Positions 1 to 9,175 are shown, numbered from the stretch's first letter. The stretch is DNA of 64,000 nucleotides from Acidovorax sp. (GCF_022763525.1 NZ_JALEGG010000007.1:50906-114905), one strand, 5' to 3'. The notes: a model not told the origin generated them from the letters alone. Numbers and translations are program-made.

Positions 1-238
1 GGCCAGGCGCAAGGCGCCAAAAGAAGGGGGGTTGCGGCCCCGCGAGGCATGGCAACGTCGTGGATGGCCCTTTTGGCATCGCAACCCGAGAGGAAGGCTG
101 CCCTCGCCACGCCACTCGTCGTCACGCGCCTGGATTGGCGCGGTGGGGCCGCCTTCGCGCTGGCAAGAATAGTGTGAACAGGCCCTTAAGCCGCCGTTAA
201 GCTGGGCTATCGACTATCACGCGGCTGCGCTATGCAGC

Positions 239-252
239 TTGACTTGCATCAA
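239..252. promoter_or_regulatory. FNR/Anr-like box upstream of carbonic anhydrase
   Basis: The sequence TTGACTTGCATCAA differs at one base from the FNR/Anr consensus TTGAT-N4-ATCAA. It ends 20 bp before the carbonic anhydrase ATG. That is too close for a standard class II activator site at -41.5 unless the true start is further downstream, so it may repress, or the match may be chance. The rest of 1-238 shows no gene I can support. Confidence 0.4.
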
Positions 253-272
253 TTTATTGTTCTTCAGAAGCC

Positions 273-1031
273 ATGATCACCTTCCATCGGATCCAGAAAA
301 CCACATTGCTTGCCCTCATCCTGGGCGCTGCCACTTGGGCGAACGCCGAGGGTGCCCACCCCCATTGGGAATACAAGGGCAAACACGGTGCAGCCCACTG
401 GGGCGAGCTTGAACCCGGCTTCGAGGCATGCGCGCGAGGCGCGGCGCAGAGCCCCATCGACATCCGCAAGACCGTGAAGGAGGCGCTGCCCGCACTGGAC
501 TTCCAGTACACGGCCGGAGCGCCCACCCTGGTCAACAATGGGCACACCGTGCAGGTGAACATGCCCGCGGGCAGCAAGCTGGTGGTGGATGGCAAGGCGA
601 TGGAGCTGCTGCAGTTCCACTTTCATACCCCCAGCGAAGAGGCTGTGGGCGGCAAGCGCGCGGCCATGGTGGCGCACTTTGTGCACAAGGCCGCCGACGG
701 TGGGCTGGGCGTAGTGGCCGTGCTGATCCAGCCGGGTAAGACCAATAGCGTCTGGGCACCCATCTTCGCGCACCTGCCGCGCGTGGGTGAGCAGGTGACG
801 GTGGACGGGCTCACACTCGACGCCAGCACCCTCTTGCCCGCCAAGAAGGGCTACTACAGCTTTGCCGGTTCACTCACCACGCCGCCATGCTCGGAAGGGG
901 TGCAATGGATGGTGCTCAAGGAGCCCGTGAAACTGGGCGCCGGGCAGATCAAGGCGTTTCGCCAGCTCTACAACGCCAACGCGCGGCCGCTGCAGCCGCT
1001 CAACGGCCGTGTGGTGAAGGAAAGCGCCTGA
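273..1031 (+). CDS. Alpha-class carbonic anhydrase, exported
   Basis: This 252-residue protein is a periplasmic alpha-carbonic anhydrase (CO2 + H2O to bicarbonate + H+). Residues 1-25 form a signal peptide ending near ANA-EG. The family core follows: AAQSPIDI at about 58-64, the zinc-ligand strand FHFHTPSEE with His116 and His118, and the third zinc ligand His135 in MVAHFVHK. The late signature YYSFAGSLTTPPCSEG is also present. The length is normal for bacterial members. Translation starts at the first ATG; there is no strong Shine-Dalgarno. The gene stands alone and converges on bioF with a 26-bp gap. An FNR-like box lies just upstream, which could tie expression to oxygen supply. Confidence 0.95.
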   Translation: MITFHRIQKTTLLALILGAATWANAEGAHPHWEYKGKHGAAHWGELEPGFEACARGAAQSPIDIRKTVKEALPALDFQYTAGAPTLVNNGHTVQVNMPAGSKLVVDGKAMELLQFHFHTPSEEAVGGKRAAMVAHFVHKAADGGLGVVAVLIQPGKTNSVWAPIFAHLPRVGEQVTVDGLTLDASTLLPAKKGYYSFAGSLTTPPCSEGVQWMVLKEPVKLGAGQIKAFRQLYNANARPLQPLNGRVVKESA

Positions 1032-1057
1032 AAGCGCCGGACGGTGCGCCGCCCCGG

Positions 1058-2323
1058 TCACGCAATTGCAGCTGACGGGGCGCTGGTGCCTGTGGCTTGC
1101 TCCGGGCGGGCACCGATGCAGTCGGCCGCATGGGCGGCGAGTGCGAGCAGCAATTCCTGCACGTCCGACTCTGTGTGCGCGGCCGACAGCGCAATGCGCA
1201 GCCGGGCCGTGCCTGGGGGCACCGTCGGCGGGCGGATGGCGGGCACCCACAGGCCCCGCTGGCGCAGGCTTTCCATCACGGCCAGCGCCGCTTCGTTGCT
1301 GCCGATCACCAGCGCCTGCACGGCCGTGTGGGACGGCAGCAAGCGCCAGCCCAGCTGCGGGGGCAGTTCGGCCAGGCCGTTGCGCAGTTGCGCAATGCGC
1401 TGGCGCAGCCCTTCGCGCAGGTCGTCTGCCGCAGCGATCAGCGCCAGGCTGGTGCGCAAGGCGCTCGCCAGCAGCGGCGGCGCGGCCGTGGCAAAGATGT
1501 AGGTGCGGGTTTTTTGCAGCAGCCACTCAATGATGGCGGCATCACCCGCCACAAAGGCGCCTGCCACGCCCGCGGCCTTGCCCAGCGTGGCCATGTACAG
1601 CACGCGGCGCGAGGCATTGGCACCCGTCAGGCCTGCCTGCGCTAGGCTGCCGCGCCCCTGAGGGCCCAGCACGCCAAAGCCATGGGCGTCGTCCAGCAGC
1701 AGCAGCGCGTCGTAGCGCTCGCACAGAGCGAGCAGTGCGGGGATGTCGATCAGGTCGCCGTCCATGCTGAACACGGCGTCGCTGATCACCAGCTTGCGGT
1801 GTGCCGGGCTGGCGGCCAGCTGCGCCTCCAGCGCGGCCAGGTCGGCATGCGGATAGCGGTGGATGGTGGCGCGTGACAGGCGAGCGCCGTCGATGAGGCA
1901 GGCGTGGTTCAGCGCATCGGAGAAGATCGCATCTCCATCGCCCACCAGCGCGGGGATGATGCCGCTGTTGGTGGCGTAGCCCGCGTAGAAGTACAGCGCA
2001 CGGGGCAACTGCACGAAGGCGGCCAGTTCGTGCTCCAGCGCATCATTGGCTGCGCTGTGGCCGCTGACCAGCGGCGATCCGCCCGAGCCCACGCCAAAAG
2101 TGTGCGTGGCTTCGCGGGCGGCCTGGGCCAGCGCCGGGTGGCCGGCCCGGCCCAGGTAGTCGTTGTTGCAAAACGCGAGCATGGACTGCCCGTCCACCCG
2201 CAGGCGGGCGCCGCCTTCGGGCTGCACCACGCGGCGGCGGCGCAGCAGGTGGGCGCGCTCGATGTCGGCCAGGCGCTGCGGCATCTCGTCGAGCCAGGAA
2301 GCGGTGTGGAGATCTTGGGTCAT
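1058..2323 (-). CDS. bioF: 8-amino-7-oxononanoate synthase
   Basis: BioF condenses pimeloyl-ACP (or -CoA) with L-alanine in a PLP-dependent step, the first committed reaction of biotin ring assembly. The 421-residue protein shows alpha-oxoamine synthase features: the N-terminal FCNNDYLG motif, the GSGGSPLVSGH region, the cofactor Asp-Ala-His in LLLDDAHGFGVLG, and the PLP-binding lysine in YMATLGKAAGVAGAF. I chose the ATG at 2323 because its ATGA overlaps the bioD stop by 4 bp, the same junction style as bioA-bioD; an in-frame ATG six bases upstream is possible. It is the last gene of the bioA-bioD-bioF set. No bioB or bioC lies in the window. Confidence 0.95.
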   Translation of the reverse strand: MTQDLHTASWLDEMPQRLADIERAHLLRRRRVVQPEGGARLRVDGQSMLAFCNNDYLGRAGHPALAQAAREATHTFGVGSGGSPLVSGHSAANDALEHELAAFVQLPRALYFYAGYATNSGIIPALVGDGDAIFSDALNHACLIDGARLSRATIHRYPHADLAALEAQLAASPAHRKLVISDAVFSMDGDLIDIPALLALCERYDALLLLDDAHGFGVLGPQGRGSLAQAGLTGANASRRVLYMATLGKAAGVAGAFVAGDAAIIEWLLQKTRTYIFATAAPPLLASALRTSLALIAAADDLREGLRQRIAQLRNGLAELPPQLGWRLLPSHTAVQALVIGSNEAALAVMESLRQRGLWVPAIRPPTVPPGTARLRIALSAAHTESDVQELLLALAAHAADCIGARPEQATGTSAPSAAIA

Positions 2324-2991
2324 CGCCATTCCAGGGGGAGTTCGAACGCCAGGCCGTGCGCGTCGGGCAGATCCTGGTAAGGCACCTCGGCCAGCAAGGG
2401 GGCGCCCAGGCGCGCGCGCAGGTAGGCAATGTTCTCGTCGGCGGCTTCCATGGCTGGGTCCACGCGATTGGCGACCCAGCCCGCCAGCGTGAGGCCGCGC
2501 GCGCGAATGGCCTCGGCCGTCAGCAACGCATGGTTCAGGCAGCCCAGGCGCAGGCCCACTACCAGCACCACCGGCAGGGCCAGCGCCTGGGCCAGGTCGG
2601 CGCCGGTTTGCGTGTCGGTCAGCGGCACCAGAAAGCCGCCAGCCCCTTCGACCACCACGGCATCGGCCTGGGCCGCCAGCGCCTGGTAGCTGCGCACGAT
2701 GGCGGCAATGTCGATCTCCACCCCGGCCCGGGCAGCGGCGATGTGGGGCGACAGCGGGTCGGACAGCAGCACGGGGTTGTCCAGTTCGGGCGCCACGGCC
2801 ACCGTGGAAGCCGAGCGCAGCGCGACCGCGTCCTCGCTGGCCCAGTCGTCCCCCCAGGGTACGAGCCCGGCGGCCACGGGCTTCATGCCCACCACGCGCG
2901 CGTGGTGGCGTGCCAGCGTATACAGCAGGCCGGCAGATACCAGCGTCTTGCCGACACCCGTGTCGGTGCCGGTCACAAAACATCCCATCAT
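2320..2991 (-). CDS. bioD: ATP-dependent dethiobiotin synthetase
   Basis: BioD closes the ureido ring of 7,8-diaminononanoate using CO2 and ATP to give dethiobiotin. The 223-residue protein opens with the P-loop FVTGTDTGVGKT at residues 4-15, followed by the substrate-lysine region GMKPVAAG and the VVEGAGGFLVPL motif. The chosen start (2991) overlaps the bioA stop as ATGA and gives the normal family length of about 225 residues; longer in-frame starts would add unconserved sequence inside bioA. It is translationally coupled on both sides, which suggests balanced production of the three enzymes. Confidence 0.95.
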   Translation of the reverse strand: MMGCFVTGTDTGVGKTLVSAGLLYTLARHHARVVGMKPVAAGLVPWGDDWASEDAVALRSASTVAVAPELDNPVLLSDPLSPHIAAARAGVEIDIAAIVRSYQALAAQADAVVVEGAGGFLVPLTDTQTGADLAQALALPVVLVVGLRLGCLNHALLTAEAIRARGLTLAGWVANRVDPAMEAADENIAYLRARLGAPLLAEVPYQDLPDAHGLAFELPLEWR

Positions 2992-4319
2992 CCGTGTGGT
3001 TCCTCTTGCAGGGTTGCGTTCAGCGCAGCGAGCGCGCCGCTGGCGAGGCACTGCACGGCCTCGTCGTCGAGCGCATAGGGCGGCATGGCGTACAGCGTCT
3101 TGCCGATGGGCCGCAGCACCAGCCCCCGCGCCATGGCGTGTTGGTGGTAGCGGCGTGAAAAGTCGGGCAGGGGGGTGTCCACATCCCAGGCCCAGATCAT
3201 CCCCAGCCGCCGCGCATGCCGCACGCGCGGGTGCTGTGCCAGGGGGGCACAGGCCGCGTCAATGCGCTGCGCGAGCGCCTGATTGGCGTTCAGCGCGTCC
3301 AGCTGGTCAAAAAGTTCCAGCGTGGCCAGCGCAGCGCGGCAGGCCAGCGGGTTGCCGGTGTACGAGTGCGAATGCAGGAAGCCGCGCGCCACGTCATCGT
3401 CGTAGAACGCGGCATATACCGCATCGGTGGTGAGCACGGCCGACAAGGGCAGCGTGCCGCCGGTGAGGCCTTTGGAAAGACAGATGAAATCCGGCCGGAT
3501 GCCTGCCTGCTGGTGCGCGAACATCGTGCCCGTGCGGCCAAAGCCCACAGCGATCTCGTCCACCACCAGATGCACCTCGTAGCGGCTGCACAGCGCGCGG
3601 GCCCGGCGCAGGTATTCCGGGTCGTGCATCGCCATGCCGGCGGCGCATTGCACGAGTGGCTCCACGATGAGTGCGGCCGTGGTTTCGTGGTGCTCGGCCA
3701 GCCAGGCCTCCAGCGCCGCAGCAGCGCGCAGGGCCGCGTCCTGTGCGTTCTCGCCGGGCGCGGCGCTGCGTGCATCCGGGCTGGGCACGGTCGCGGCCAG
3801 GCGCACCAGCGGGGCATAGGCCTCGCGGAAGATGGCGATGTCTGTCACCGCCAGCGCGCCCACGGTTTCACCGTGGTAGCCGCCCGCCAGGCCTACGAAG
3901 CGGCTCTTGGCGGGACGGCCAGTGTTGCGCCAGTAGTGCGCGCTCATCTTCAGGGCGATCTCGGTGGCGGCTGCGCCGTCGCTGCCGTAGAACGCATGGC
4001 CCAGGCCGGTGAGGGCGCCAAGGCGCTCGGACAGCTCCACCACGGGCGCATGGGTAAAGCCCGCCAGCATCACGTGGTCCAGCTGGCCCAACTGCTCCAC
4101 CAGCGCGGCCTGGATGTGCGGGTGGCTGTGGCCGAACAGGTTGACCCACCAGGAGCTGATTGCGTCGAGGTATCGCTGGCCGTCGGTGCCATAGAGCCAA
4201 GGGCCTTGCGCGCGGGCGATGGCCACGGGTGGCTGGGCCTCGTGCCGCTTCATCTGCGTGCATGGGTGCCAGACGCTGGCGACGCTGCGGGCCACGAGCC
4301 CGTCGTGCAGGGGCTGCAT
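2988..4319 (-). CDS. bioA: Adenosylmethionine-8-amino-7-oxononanoate aminotransferase
   Basis: BioA is a PLP class III aminotransferase that converts 8-amino-7-oxononanoate to 7,8-diaminononanoate with SAM as amino donor. Visible landmarks in the 443 residues are the N-terminal VWHPCTQMKRHE, SSWWVNLFGHSHP, HAFYGSDGAAATEIALKM, the cofactor motif VVDEIAVGFGRTG and the PLP lysine in FICLSKGLTGGTLPLS. It starts 2 bp downstream of the panD stop, so all four genes are probably on one transcript. Confidence 0.96.
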   Translation of the reverse strand: MQPLHDGLVARSVASVWHPCTQMKRHEAQPPVAIARAQGPWLYGTDGQRYLDAISSWWVNLFGHSHPHIQAALVEQLGQLDHVMLAGFTHAPVVELSERLGALTGLGHAFYGSDGAAATEIALKMSAHYWRNTGRPAKSRFVGLAGGYHGETVGALAVTDIAIFREAYAPLVRLAATVPSPDARSAAPGENAQDAALRAAAALEAWLAEHHETTAALIVEPLVQCAAGMAMHDPEYLRRARALCSRYEVHLVVDEIAVGFGRTGTMFAHQQAGIRPDFICLSKGLTGGTLPLSAVLTTDAVYAAFYDDDVARGFLHSHSYTGNPLACRAALATLELFDQLDALNANQALAQRIDAACAPLAQHPRVRHARRLGMIWAWDVDTPLPDFSRRYHQHAMARGLVLRPIGKTLYAMPPYALDDEAVQCLASGALAALNATLQEEPHG

Positions 4320-4321
4320 GC

Positions 4322-4702
4322 TCAGACGGCTTGGGTGGGCACGGCGTGGCGCAGTTCCGTCTGCCGGTTGTGCTCGTCCACAAATACCAGCTGCGGCTGG
4401 TGCGTGGCCACCTGGTCCTCATGCACCTGGGCGAAGGCCGCGATGATGATGAGGTCGCCCACCGCGGCGCGGCGTGCGGCCGAGCCGTTCACCGAGATCA
4501 TGCCGCTGCCGCGCTGGCCCTTGATGGCATAGGTGATGAAGCGCTCGCCGTTGTTGATGTTCCAGATATGGATCTGCTCGTTCTCGGCGATGTTGGCGGC
4601 GTCGAGCAGGTCTTCATCGATGGCGCAGGAGCCCTCGTAGTGCAGCTCGCACTGGGTCACGGCCACGCGGTGGATCTTGGATTTGAGCAAGGTGCGGAAC
4701 AT
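4322..4702 (-). CDS. panD: Aspartate 1-decarboxylase proenzyme
   Basis: PanD makes beta-alanine for pantothenate and CoA. The 126-residue proenzyme carries the self-processing site Gly24-Ser25 in YEGSCAID; cleavage there produces the catalytic pyruvoyl group on Ser25. [36 protein letters not shown] and [12 protein letters not shown] are typical of the family, and the length is normal. It lies 54 bp after queD and 2 bp before bioA. No panB or panC is in the window. Confidence 0.97.
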   Translation of the reverse strand: MFRTLLKSKIHRVAVTQCELHYEGSCAIDEDLLDAANIAENEQIHIWNINNGERFITYAIKGQRGSGMISVNGSAARRAAVGDLIIIAAFAQVHEDQVATHQPQLVFVDEHNRQTELRHAVPTQAV

Positions 4703-4756
4703 CGGGCTTCCTGGGGTGAAGTCTGTGAAATGGGGGGGGCGGGTCCTGGCGTGGCT

Positions 4757-5131
4757 TCAGGGTGCAGGGAAGTCCAGCACGCAGCTGTCCCCCAGGGCCT
4801 CTCGCCACACGCGCACACGGCTCACGCTGGCGCGCAGGTCGGCAGGCAGGGCCCGGGCGATGAACACACACAGGTTCTCCAGCGTGGGCGTGCCCAGGCC
4901 GGGCACCTCGTCCAGCATGTGGTGGTCCAGCTGCTCGCGCACCACTTCGAGGCCCCGGCGCAGCAGGCCCAGGTCCAGCACCATGCCGGTGGCGGGGTCG
5001 CGCGGGCCGGTCAGGAACACTTCGGCATGGTAGGTGTGGCCGTGCACGCGGCGGCTGCCTTCGGCCTCGATCTCGCGGCGCAGGGTGTGGGCGGCGTCGA
5101 AGAAGAAGCGCTGGGAGATGGTGAACAACAT
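4757..5131 (-). CDS. queD: QueD-like 6-carboxytetrahydropterin synthase, Ser in place of catalytic Cys
   Basis: This 124-residue protein belongs to the QueD/PTPS family, which in queuosine synthesis converts dihydroneopterin triphosphate to 6-carboxytetrahydropterin. The zinc ligands are visible as His15 in FDAAHTL and His30/His32 in VHGHTYH, with DHHMLDEV and PTLENLC further on. The usual Cys-x3-HGH catalytic cysteine is replaced by Ser26 (SRRVHGH). I chose the ATG at 5131 because MLFTISQRFFFDAAH is the normal family N-terminus. The gene follows queE by 23 bp, which supports a queuosine role, but the missing cysteine leaves the exact reaction open. Confidence 0.85.
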   Translation of the reverse strand: MLFTISQRFFFDAAHTLRREIEAEGSRRVHGHTYHAEVFLTGPRDPATGMVLDLGLLRRGLEVVREQLDHHMLDEVPGLGTPTLENLCVFIARALPADLRASVSRVRVWREALGDSCVLDFPAP

Positions 5132-5154
5132 ACGGGAACCAAGAAGAGAGCTGC

Positions 5155-5790
5155 TCAACGGATGCCGGCGAGCTTGTGGGTTTGCAGGCTCAATCGCCAT
5201 GCGGGGTGGGCCAGGCAGGCATCAATGCAGGCGGCAGTGTTCTGGCGCTGCATCGGGCCGTCCATGGGCTGCAGAAAGCGGTGGGTGAACTGCGTGTCCT
5301 GCTCCAGCGCCTGCAGGTCGAAGCCGGGCTGGGGCCAGACCAGTTTCAGCTCCTGCCCGCTGCGTTGCACCCAGGGCGCGCCGGCCTTGGGGCTGATGCA
5401 CAGCCAGTCGATGCCCTCGGGCGCGGCGACCGTGCCGTTGCTTTCAACGGCGATGCGGAACTGCTGGGCGTGCAGCGCGTCGATCAGCGCCGCGTCGACC
5501 TGCAGCAAAGGCTCGCCACCCGTCAGCACCACCAGGCGGTGGCCCATGCCCGCAGGCCATTGGGCTGCGATCAGTTCGGCCAGTGCCGTGGCGGTTTCGA
5601 ACTTGCCGCCCAGCGTGCCGTCGGTGCCCACAAAGTCGGTGTCGCAGAACTGGCAGATGGCCTGCGCGCGGTCCTGCTCGCGGCCCGTCCAGAGGTTGCA
5701 GCCTGCAAAGCGGCAGAACACGGCGGGCATGCCGGCCTGGCCGCCTTCGCCTTGCAGAGTGTAGAAAATTTCCTTGACGCTGTAAGTCAT
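5155..5790 (-). CDS. queE: 7-carboxy-7-deazaguanine synthase (radical SAM)
   Basis: QueE rearranges 6-carboxytetrahydropterin to 7-carboxy-7-deazaguanine, a queuosine precursor. In the 211 residues the start [22 protein letters not shown] is characteristic. The [4Fe-4S] ligands form a Cys-x14-Cys-x2-Cys pattern (CNLW...CQFC), the spaced-out form known for QueE instead of the standard CxxxCxx[12 protein letters not shown] and VESNGT follow. The ATG at 5790 overlaps the nadB stop as ATGA. No queC or queF is present here. Confidence 0.95.
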   Translation of the reverse strand: MTYSVKEIFYTLQGEGGQAGMPAVFCRFAGCNLWTGREQDRAQAICQFCDTDFVGTDGTLGGKFETATALAELIAAQWPAGMGHRLVVLTGGEPLLQVDAALIDALHAQQFRIAVESNGTVAAPEGIDWLCISPKAGAPWVQRSGQELKLVWPQPGFDLQALEQDTQFTHRFLQPMDGPMQRQNTAACIDACLAHPAWRLSLQTHKLAGIR

Positions 5791-7367
5791 CGGGGCACCG
5801 GGGGGACGAGGATGGTGGGCGCGGCGGGCGCGGCCATCTCGGGATAGTCGCGGCTGAAATGCAGGCCCCGGCTTTCGCGGCGGGCCTGGGCGCTTTTCAC
5901 GATCAGGTCGGCCACCTGCACCAGGTTGCGCAGCTCCAGCAGGTCGCGCGAGACGTGGAAGTGGGCATAGAACTCCTGGATTTCGGCCTGCAGCATGGCA
6001 ATGCGGTGGGCGGCGCGCTCCAGGCGCTTGTTGGTGCGCACGATGCCCACGTAGTCCCACATGAAGCGGCGCAGTTCGTCCCAGTTGTGCGAGATGACCA
6101 CGCACTCGTCGGCGTCGGTCACGCGGCTGTCGTCCCAGGCAGGCACGGTGGGCAATTCGGCCGCGGGGGCGGCTGCGATGGCCTGCGCGGCCGCGCGGGC
6201 AAACACCATGCATTCCAGCAGTGAGTTGCTGGCCAGCCGGTTGGCGCCGTGCAGGCCGGTACAGGCGACTTCGCCCACGGCATACAGGCCGGGCAGGTCG
6301 GTGCGCCCGGCCAGGTCGGTCAGCACGCCGCCGCAGGTGAAGTGCGCAGTCGGCACCACCGGGATGGGTTCCTTCGTGATGTCGATGCCGAGCGTCGCGC
6401 AATGCGCCAGGATGTTGGGGAAGTGTTCTTGCAGGAATTCAGGACTCTGGTGCGAGATGTCCAGGTGCACGCAATCGAGCCCGTGCTTCTTCATCTCGAA
6501 GTCGATGGCGCGGGCTACCACGTCGCGGGGGGCCAGCTCGGCGCGGGGGTCGTGGTCGAGCATGAAGCGCGTGCCGTCGGGCAGCTTGAGCTGCCCGCCT
6601 TCGCCGCGCACCGCCTCGCTGATGAGGAAGGACTTTTCGTGCGGGTGGTACAGGCCCGTGGGGTGGAACTGGATGAACTCCATGTTCGCCACGCGGCAGC
6701 CCGCGCGCCAGGCGGCGGCGATGCCGTCGCCTGTGGCGGTGTCGGGATTGGTGGTGTACAGGTACACCTTGCCCGCGCCGCCCGTGGCCAGGATGGTTTG
6801 TGGCGCGCGGAAGGTCACGACCTCGTCGGTGTCGCTGTCCAGCGCGTACAGACCCAGGCAGCGCTGGCCGGGCAGGCCGAGCTTGCGCGTGGTGATCAGG
6901 TCCACCAGCGTGTGCTGCTCGAACAGCGTGATGCCGGGTGTGCTGCGCACCACGTCGATCAGCGTGCGCTGCACCGCTGCGCCGGTGGCATCGGTCACAT
7001 GGGCGATGCGGCGTGCGCTGTGGCCGCCTTCGCGGGTCAGGTGCAGCTGGTCGCCTTCCAGCGTGAAGGGCACGCCCAGGCGGCGCAGCCAGGCAATGGA
7101 CTCGGGCGCGTTCTCCACCACAAAGCGGGTTGTGGCCAGGTCGCAGAGGCCTGCACCTGCGACCAGCGTGTCTTCGATGTGGGCCGCAAAGCTGTCGTCG
7201 TCGGCCAGCACGGCGGCAATGCCGCCCTGGGCCCAGCCGCTGGAGCCATCCTGCAGCGTGCGCTTGGTGATGACGGCCACGCGGTGGGTGGGCGCCAGAT
7301 GCAGTGCGGCCGAAAGGCCAGCGAGGCCGCTGCCTACGATGAGGACGTCAAAGTCGTGGGATGCCAT
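5787..7367 (-). CDS. nadB: L-aspartate oxidase
   Basis: NadB oxidises L-aspartate to iminoaspartate, the first step of de novo NAD synthesis. The 526-residue flavoprotein begins with the FAD dinucleotide fold [17 protein letters not shown], then [15 protein letters not shown], and has the C-terminal [10 protein letters not shown]...[26 protein letters not shown] flavin-binding stretch that separates this family from succinate dehydrogenase. It follows scpA by 66 bp and overlaps queE by 4 bp. The partner genes nadA and nadC are not in the window. Confidence 0.96.
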   Translation of the reverse strand: MASHDFDVLIVGSGLAGLSAALHLAPTHRVAVITKRTLQDGSSGWAQGGIAAVLADDDSFAAHIEDTLVAGAGLCDLATTRFVVENAPESIAWLRRLGVPFTLEGDQLHLTREGGHSARRIAHVTDATGAAVQRTLIDVVRSTPGITLFEQHTLVDLITTRKLGLPGQRCLGLYALDSDTDEVVTFRAPQTILATGGAGKVYLYTTNPDTATGDGIAAAWRAGCRVANMEFIQFHPTGLYHPHEKSFLISEAVRGEGGQLKLPDGTRFMLDHDPRAELAPRDVVARAIDFEMKKHGLDCVHLDISHQSPEFLQEHFPNILAHCATLGIDITKEPIPVVPTAHFTCGGVLTDLAGRTDLPGLYAVGEVACTGLHGANRLASNSLLECMVFARAAAQAIAAAPAAELPTVPAWDDSRVTDADECVVISHNWDELRRFMWDYVGIVRTNKRLERAAHRIAMLQAEIQEFYAHFHVSRDLLELRNLVQVADLIVKSAQARRESRGLHFSRDYPEMAAPAAPTILVPPVPR

Positions 7368-7433
7368 GGCTTGCGGGTGAAGAAATGGGTAACGCCACGG
7401 CCACCGGCCAGGGCGGTGAACAGGGGAGCCAGC

Positions 7434-8300
7434 CTAGACCGGCGTGTAAGCGAGGCGCACGTAAATGGGGGCAAAAGCCTCGGCCTGCGTGATCTCGATC
7501 AGTGTCTCTTTGGCCAGCTCCAGCAGCGCGATGAAGGTCACCACGAGCACGGTGCTGCCTTTTTCGGGCTCGAAGAGTTCTTCAAACTCCACGAAGCGGC
7601 GGCCCTGCAGCGTCTTGAGCACCATGCTCATGTATTCGCGCACGCTCAGCTCTTCGCGCGTGATCTTGTGGTGCTGCACGAGCTTGGCGCGTTTCAGGAT
7701 ATCGCGCCAGGCCTCCTGCAGCTCCACCACGTGCACGTCCGGAAAGCGCGGCTGCAGGCTCTGCTCGATGTAGACCTGGGCCTTGAGGAAGTCGCGGCCG
7801 TACTGCGGCAGGTTGGCCAGGCGCATGGCCGCCATCTTCATCTGCTCGTATTCGAGCAGGCGGCGCACCAGCTCGGCGCGCGGGTCTTCGGGCTCCTCGC
7901 CGCCCTCCTGCTTCTTGGGCGGCAGCAGCATGCGCGACTTGATCTCGATGAGCATCGCTGCCATCAGCAAATACTCGGCCGCCAGCTCCAGGTTGCGGCT
8001 GCGGATCTCGTCCACATACGCCAGGTACTGCTTGGTCACCCCCACCATGGGGATGTCCAGGATGTTGAAGTTCTGCTTGCGGATCAGGTACAGCAGCAAG
8101 TCCAGCGGGCCTTCGAAGGCTTCGAGGAAGACTTCGAGCGCATCGGGCGGGATGTACAGGTCCTGCGGCAGCGCAAACAGCGGCTCGCCGTACAGGCGCG
8201 CCAGAGCCACCTGGTCGACCACCACGGGCATGCCCTCGGCATCCAGCGTGGACAGGCGCGGGAGACCGTCCGCGTCGGCTTCGTTCGCGGTGGTGGTCAT
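7434..8300 (-). CDS. scpA: Segregation and condensation protein A
   Basis: ScpA is the kleisin subunit that bridges SMC and ScpB in the bacterial condensin. The 288-residue protein has the conserved N-terminal block FEGPLDLLLYLIRKQNFNILDIPM followed by AAEYLLMAAMLIEIKSRMLLP. A winged-helix-like C-terminus ends in YVRLAYTPV. The first 35 or so residues are variable. Its ATG touches one end of a dispersed repeat (8301-8362) that fills the whole gap to the upstream DUF3460 gene, so its 5' untranslated region is largely repeat-derived. No ScpB gene is present here. Confidence 0.93.
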   Translation of the reverse strand: MTTTANEADADGLPRLSTLDAEGMPVVVDQVALARLYGEPLFALPQDLYIPPDALEVFLEAFEGPLDLLLYLIRKQNFNILDIPMVGVTKQYLAYVDEIRSRNLELAAEYLLMAAMLIEIKSRMLLPPKKQEGGEEPEDPRAELVRRLLEYEQMKMAAMRLANLPQYGRDFLKAQVYIEQSLQPRFPDVHVVELQEAWRDILKRAKLVQHHKITREELSVREYMSMVLKTLQGRRFVEFEELFEPEKGSTVLVVTFIALLELAKETLIEITQAEAFAPIYVRLAYTPV

Positions 8301-8362
8301 TTTTTGCTATTAAAAAATGAGCTGCCAGCGCTTGCTGGATAAGCGCTGGATGGCAATTAGAT
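8301..8362 (+). repeat. Dispersed GCGCTT-N7-AAGCGC repeat, copy 1
   Basis: The element begins TTTTTGCTATTAAAA and contains a perfect 9-bp inverted repeat, CCAGCGCTT (8325-8333) and AAGCGCTGG (8341-8349), around a 7-nt loop. It occupies almost exactly the space between the DUF3460 stop and the scpA start codon. Confidence 0.8.
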
Positions 8363-8364
8363 GC

Positions 8365-8571
8365 TCAATCCGCATTCGTCTGGTAGACGTAGGGCTTTTG
8401 GCCGACCTGGCCCTGGCGGTATTCGGTCCAGATGTTGCGGTCGACCTTCTTGTCCCACAGCAAGGCACGCCCTGCCTGCTGCTGTGCATCCAGCTCGGGG
8501 CGGCTCGCCTTGAGCTGGTTGATGAACTGGGTGGCGTCGGACTGGTAGTCGGGGCGGCGGAAAATGGACAT
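8365..8571 (-). CDS. DUF3460 family protein
   Basis: This 68-residue soluble protein begins MSIFRRPDYQSDATQFINQLK and matches my memory of the DUF3460 family, a small protein often found next to scpA in betaproteobacteria. No catalytic motif, signal peptide or membrane segment is visible. It is rich in Gln and charged residues, and its function is unknown. It heads the minus-strand run and is separated from scpA only by a repeat element. Confidence 0.8.
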   Translation of the reverse strand: MSIFRRPDYQSDATQFINQLKASRPELDAQQQAGRALLWDKKVDRNIWTEYRQGQVGQKPYVYQTNAD

Positions 8572-8633
8572 GGACTGTTAACCTTGTTCTGGGAGCGTTG
8601 AGCGCAACCCAGGATTTTACCGGGAGCCCCCCC

Positions 8634-9149
8634 ATGCCCTTGAACCACCGTGCCGCAGCCACCCTGGCCGCGGCCTTTTGCCTGCTGGCGCTTGCTGCCT
8701 GCGACCCCCAGCGCATCAGCGAACTGCAGCCGGGTGTCTCCACCGAGGCCGACGTGCGCGATCGCTTCGGCGCCCCCGAGAACGTGTGGGACGAACCCGG
8801 CGGCGCGCGCACCTTCGAATACAACCGCCAGCCTGCGGGCCAGGTCAACTACATGATCACCATCGGGGCGGACGGCCGCATGACGGCACTGCAGCAGGTG
8901 CTCACCCAGGACAATTTCGCGCGCGTGCAGCCCGGCATGGGCATGGATGCTGTGCGCCGCCTGCTGGGCAAGCCGGCCAAGGTGACGCCCTTTGCGCTGC
9001 AAAACGAAACCCACGCCACCTGGCGCTACCTGCAGCCGCCCAACCAGCCCAAGGTGTTCTCGGTGATCTATGGCCCCGACCAGCGGGTGCTGCGCACCCA
9101 AACCGGTGACGACCTGGACGCGCCGGAATTCAAGGGTGGCGGCCGGTAA
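8634..9149 (+). CDS. BamE/SmpA-like outer-membrane lipoprotein
   Basis: The 171-residue precursor has a lipoprotein signal (MPLNHRAAATLAAAFCLLALAAC) with a lipobox ending at Cys21. The mature part carries two short repeats of the BamE/OmlA type: ISELQPGVSTEADVRDRFGAPENVW and FARVQPGMGMDAVRRLLGKPAKV. Each resembles the beta-alpha unit that places a small protein on BamA or on periplasmic partners. I use the ATG at 8634, which gives a proper signal peptide; the TTG 36 bases upstream is less likely. It is divergent from DUF3460 and convergent with sulP. It is probably not the essential BamE itself but a paralogue. Confidence 0.75.
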   Translation: MPLNHRAAATLAAAFCLLALAACDPQRISELQPGVSTEADVRDRFGAPENVWDEPGGARTFEYNRQPAGQVNYMITIGADGRMTALQQVLTQDNFARVQPGMGMDAVRRLLGKPAKVTPFALQNETHATWRYLQPPNQPKVFSVIYGPDQRVLRTQTGDDLDAPEFKGGGR

Positions 9150-9175
9150 GCCGCCCCTGTGCCCTCACAGCCCTA

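Noticed and set aside
1..172. A plus-strand coding tail ending at the TAG at 170-172
   Set aside because: The frame can be read open near the edge, but the residues (Trp/Arg/Pro/Ser-rich) match nothing and no start or domain can be shown.
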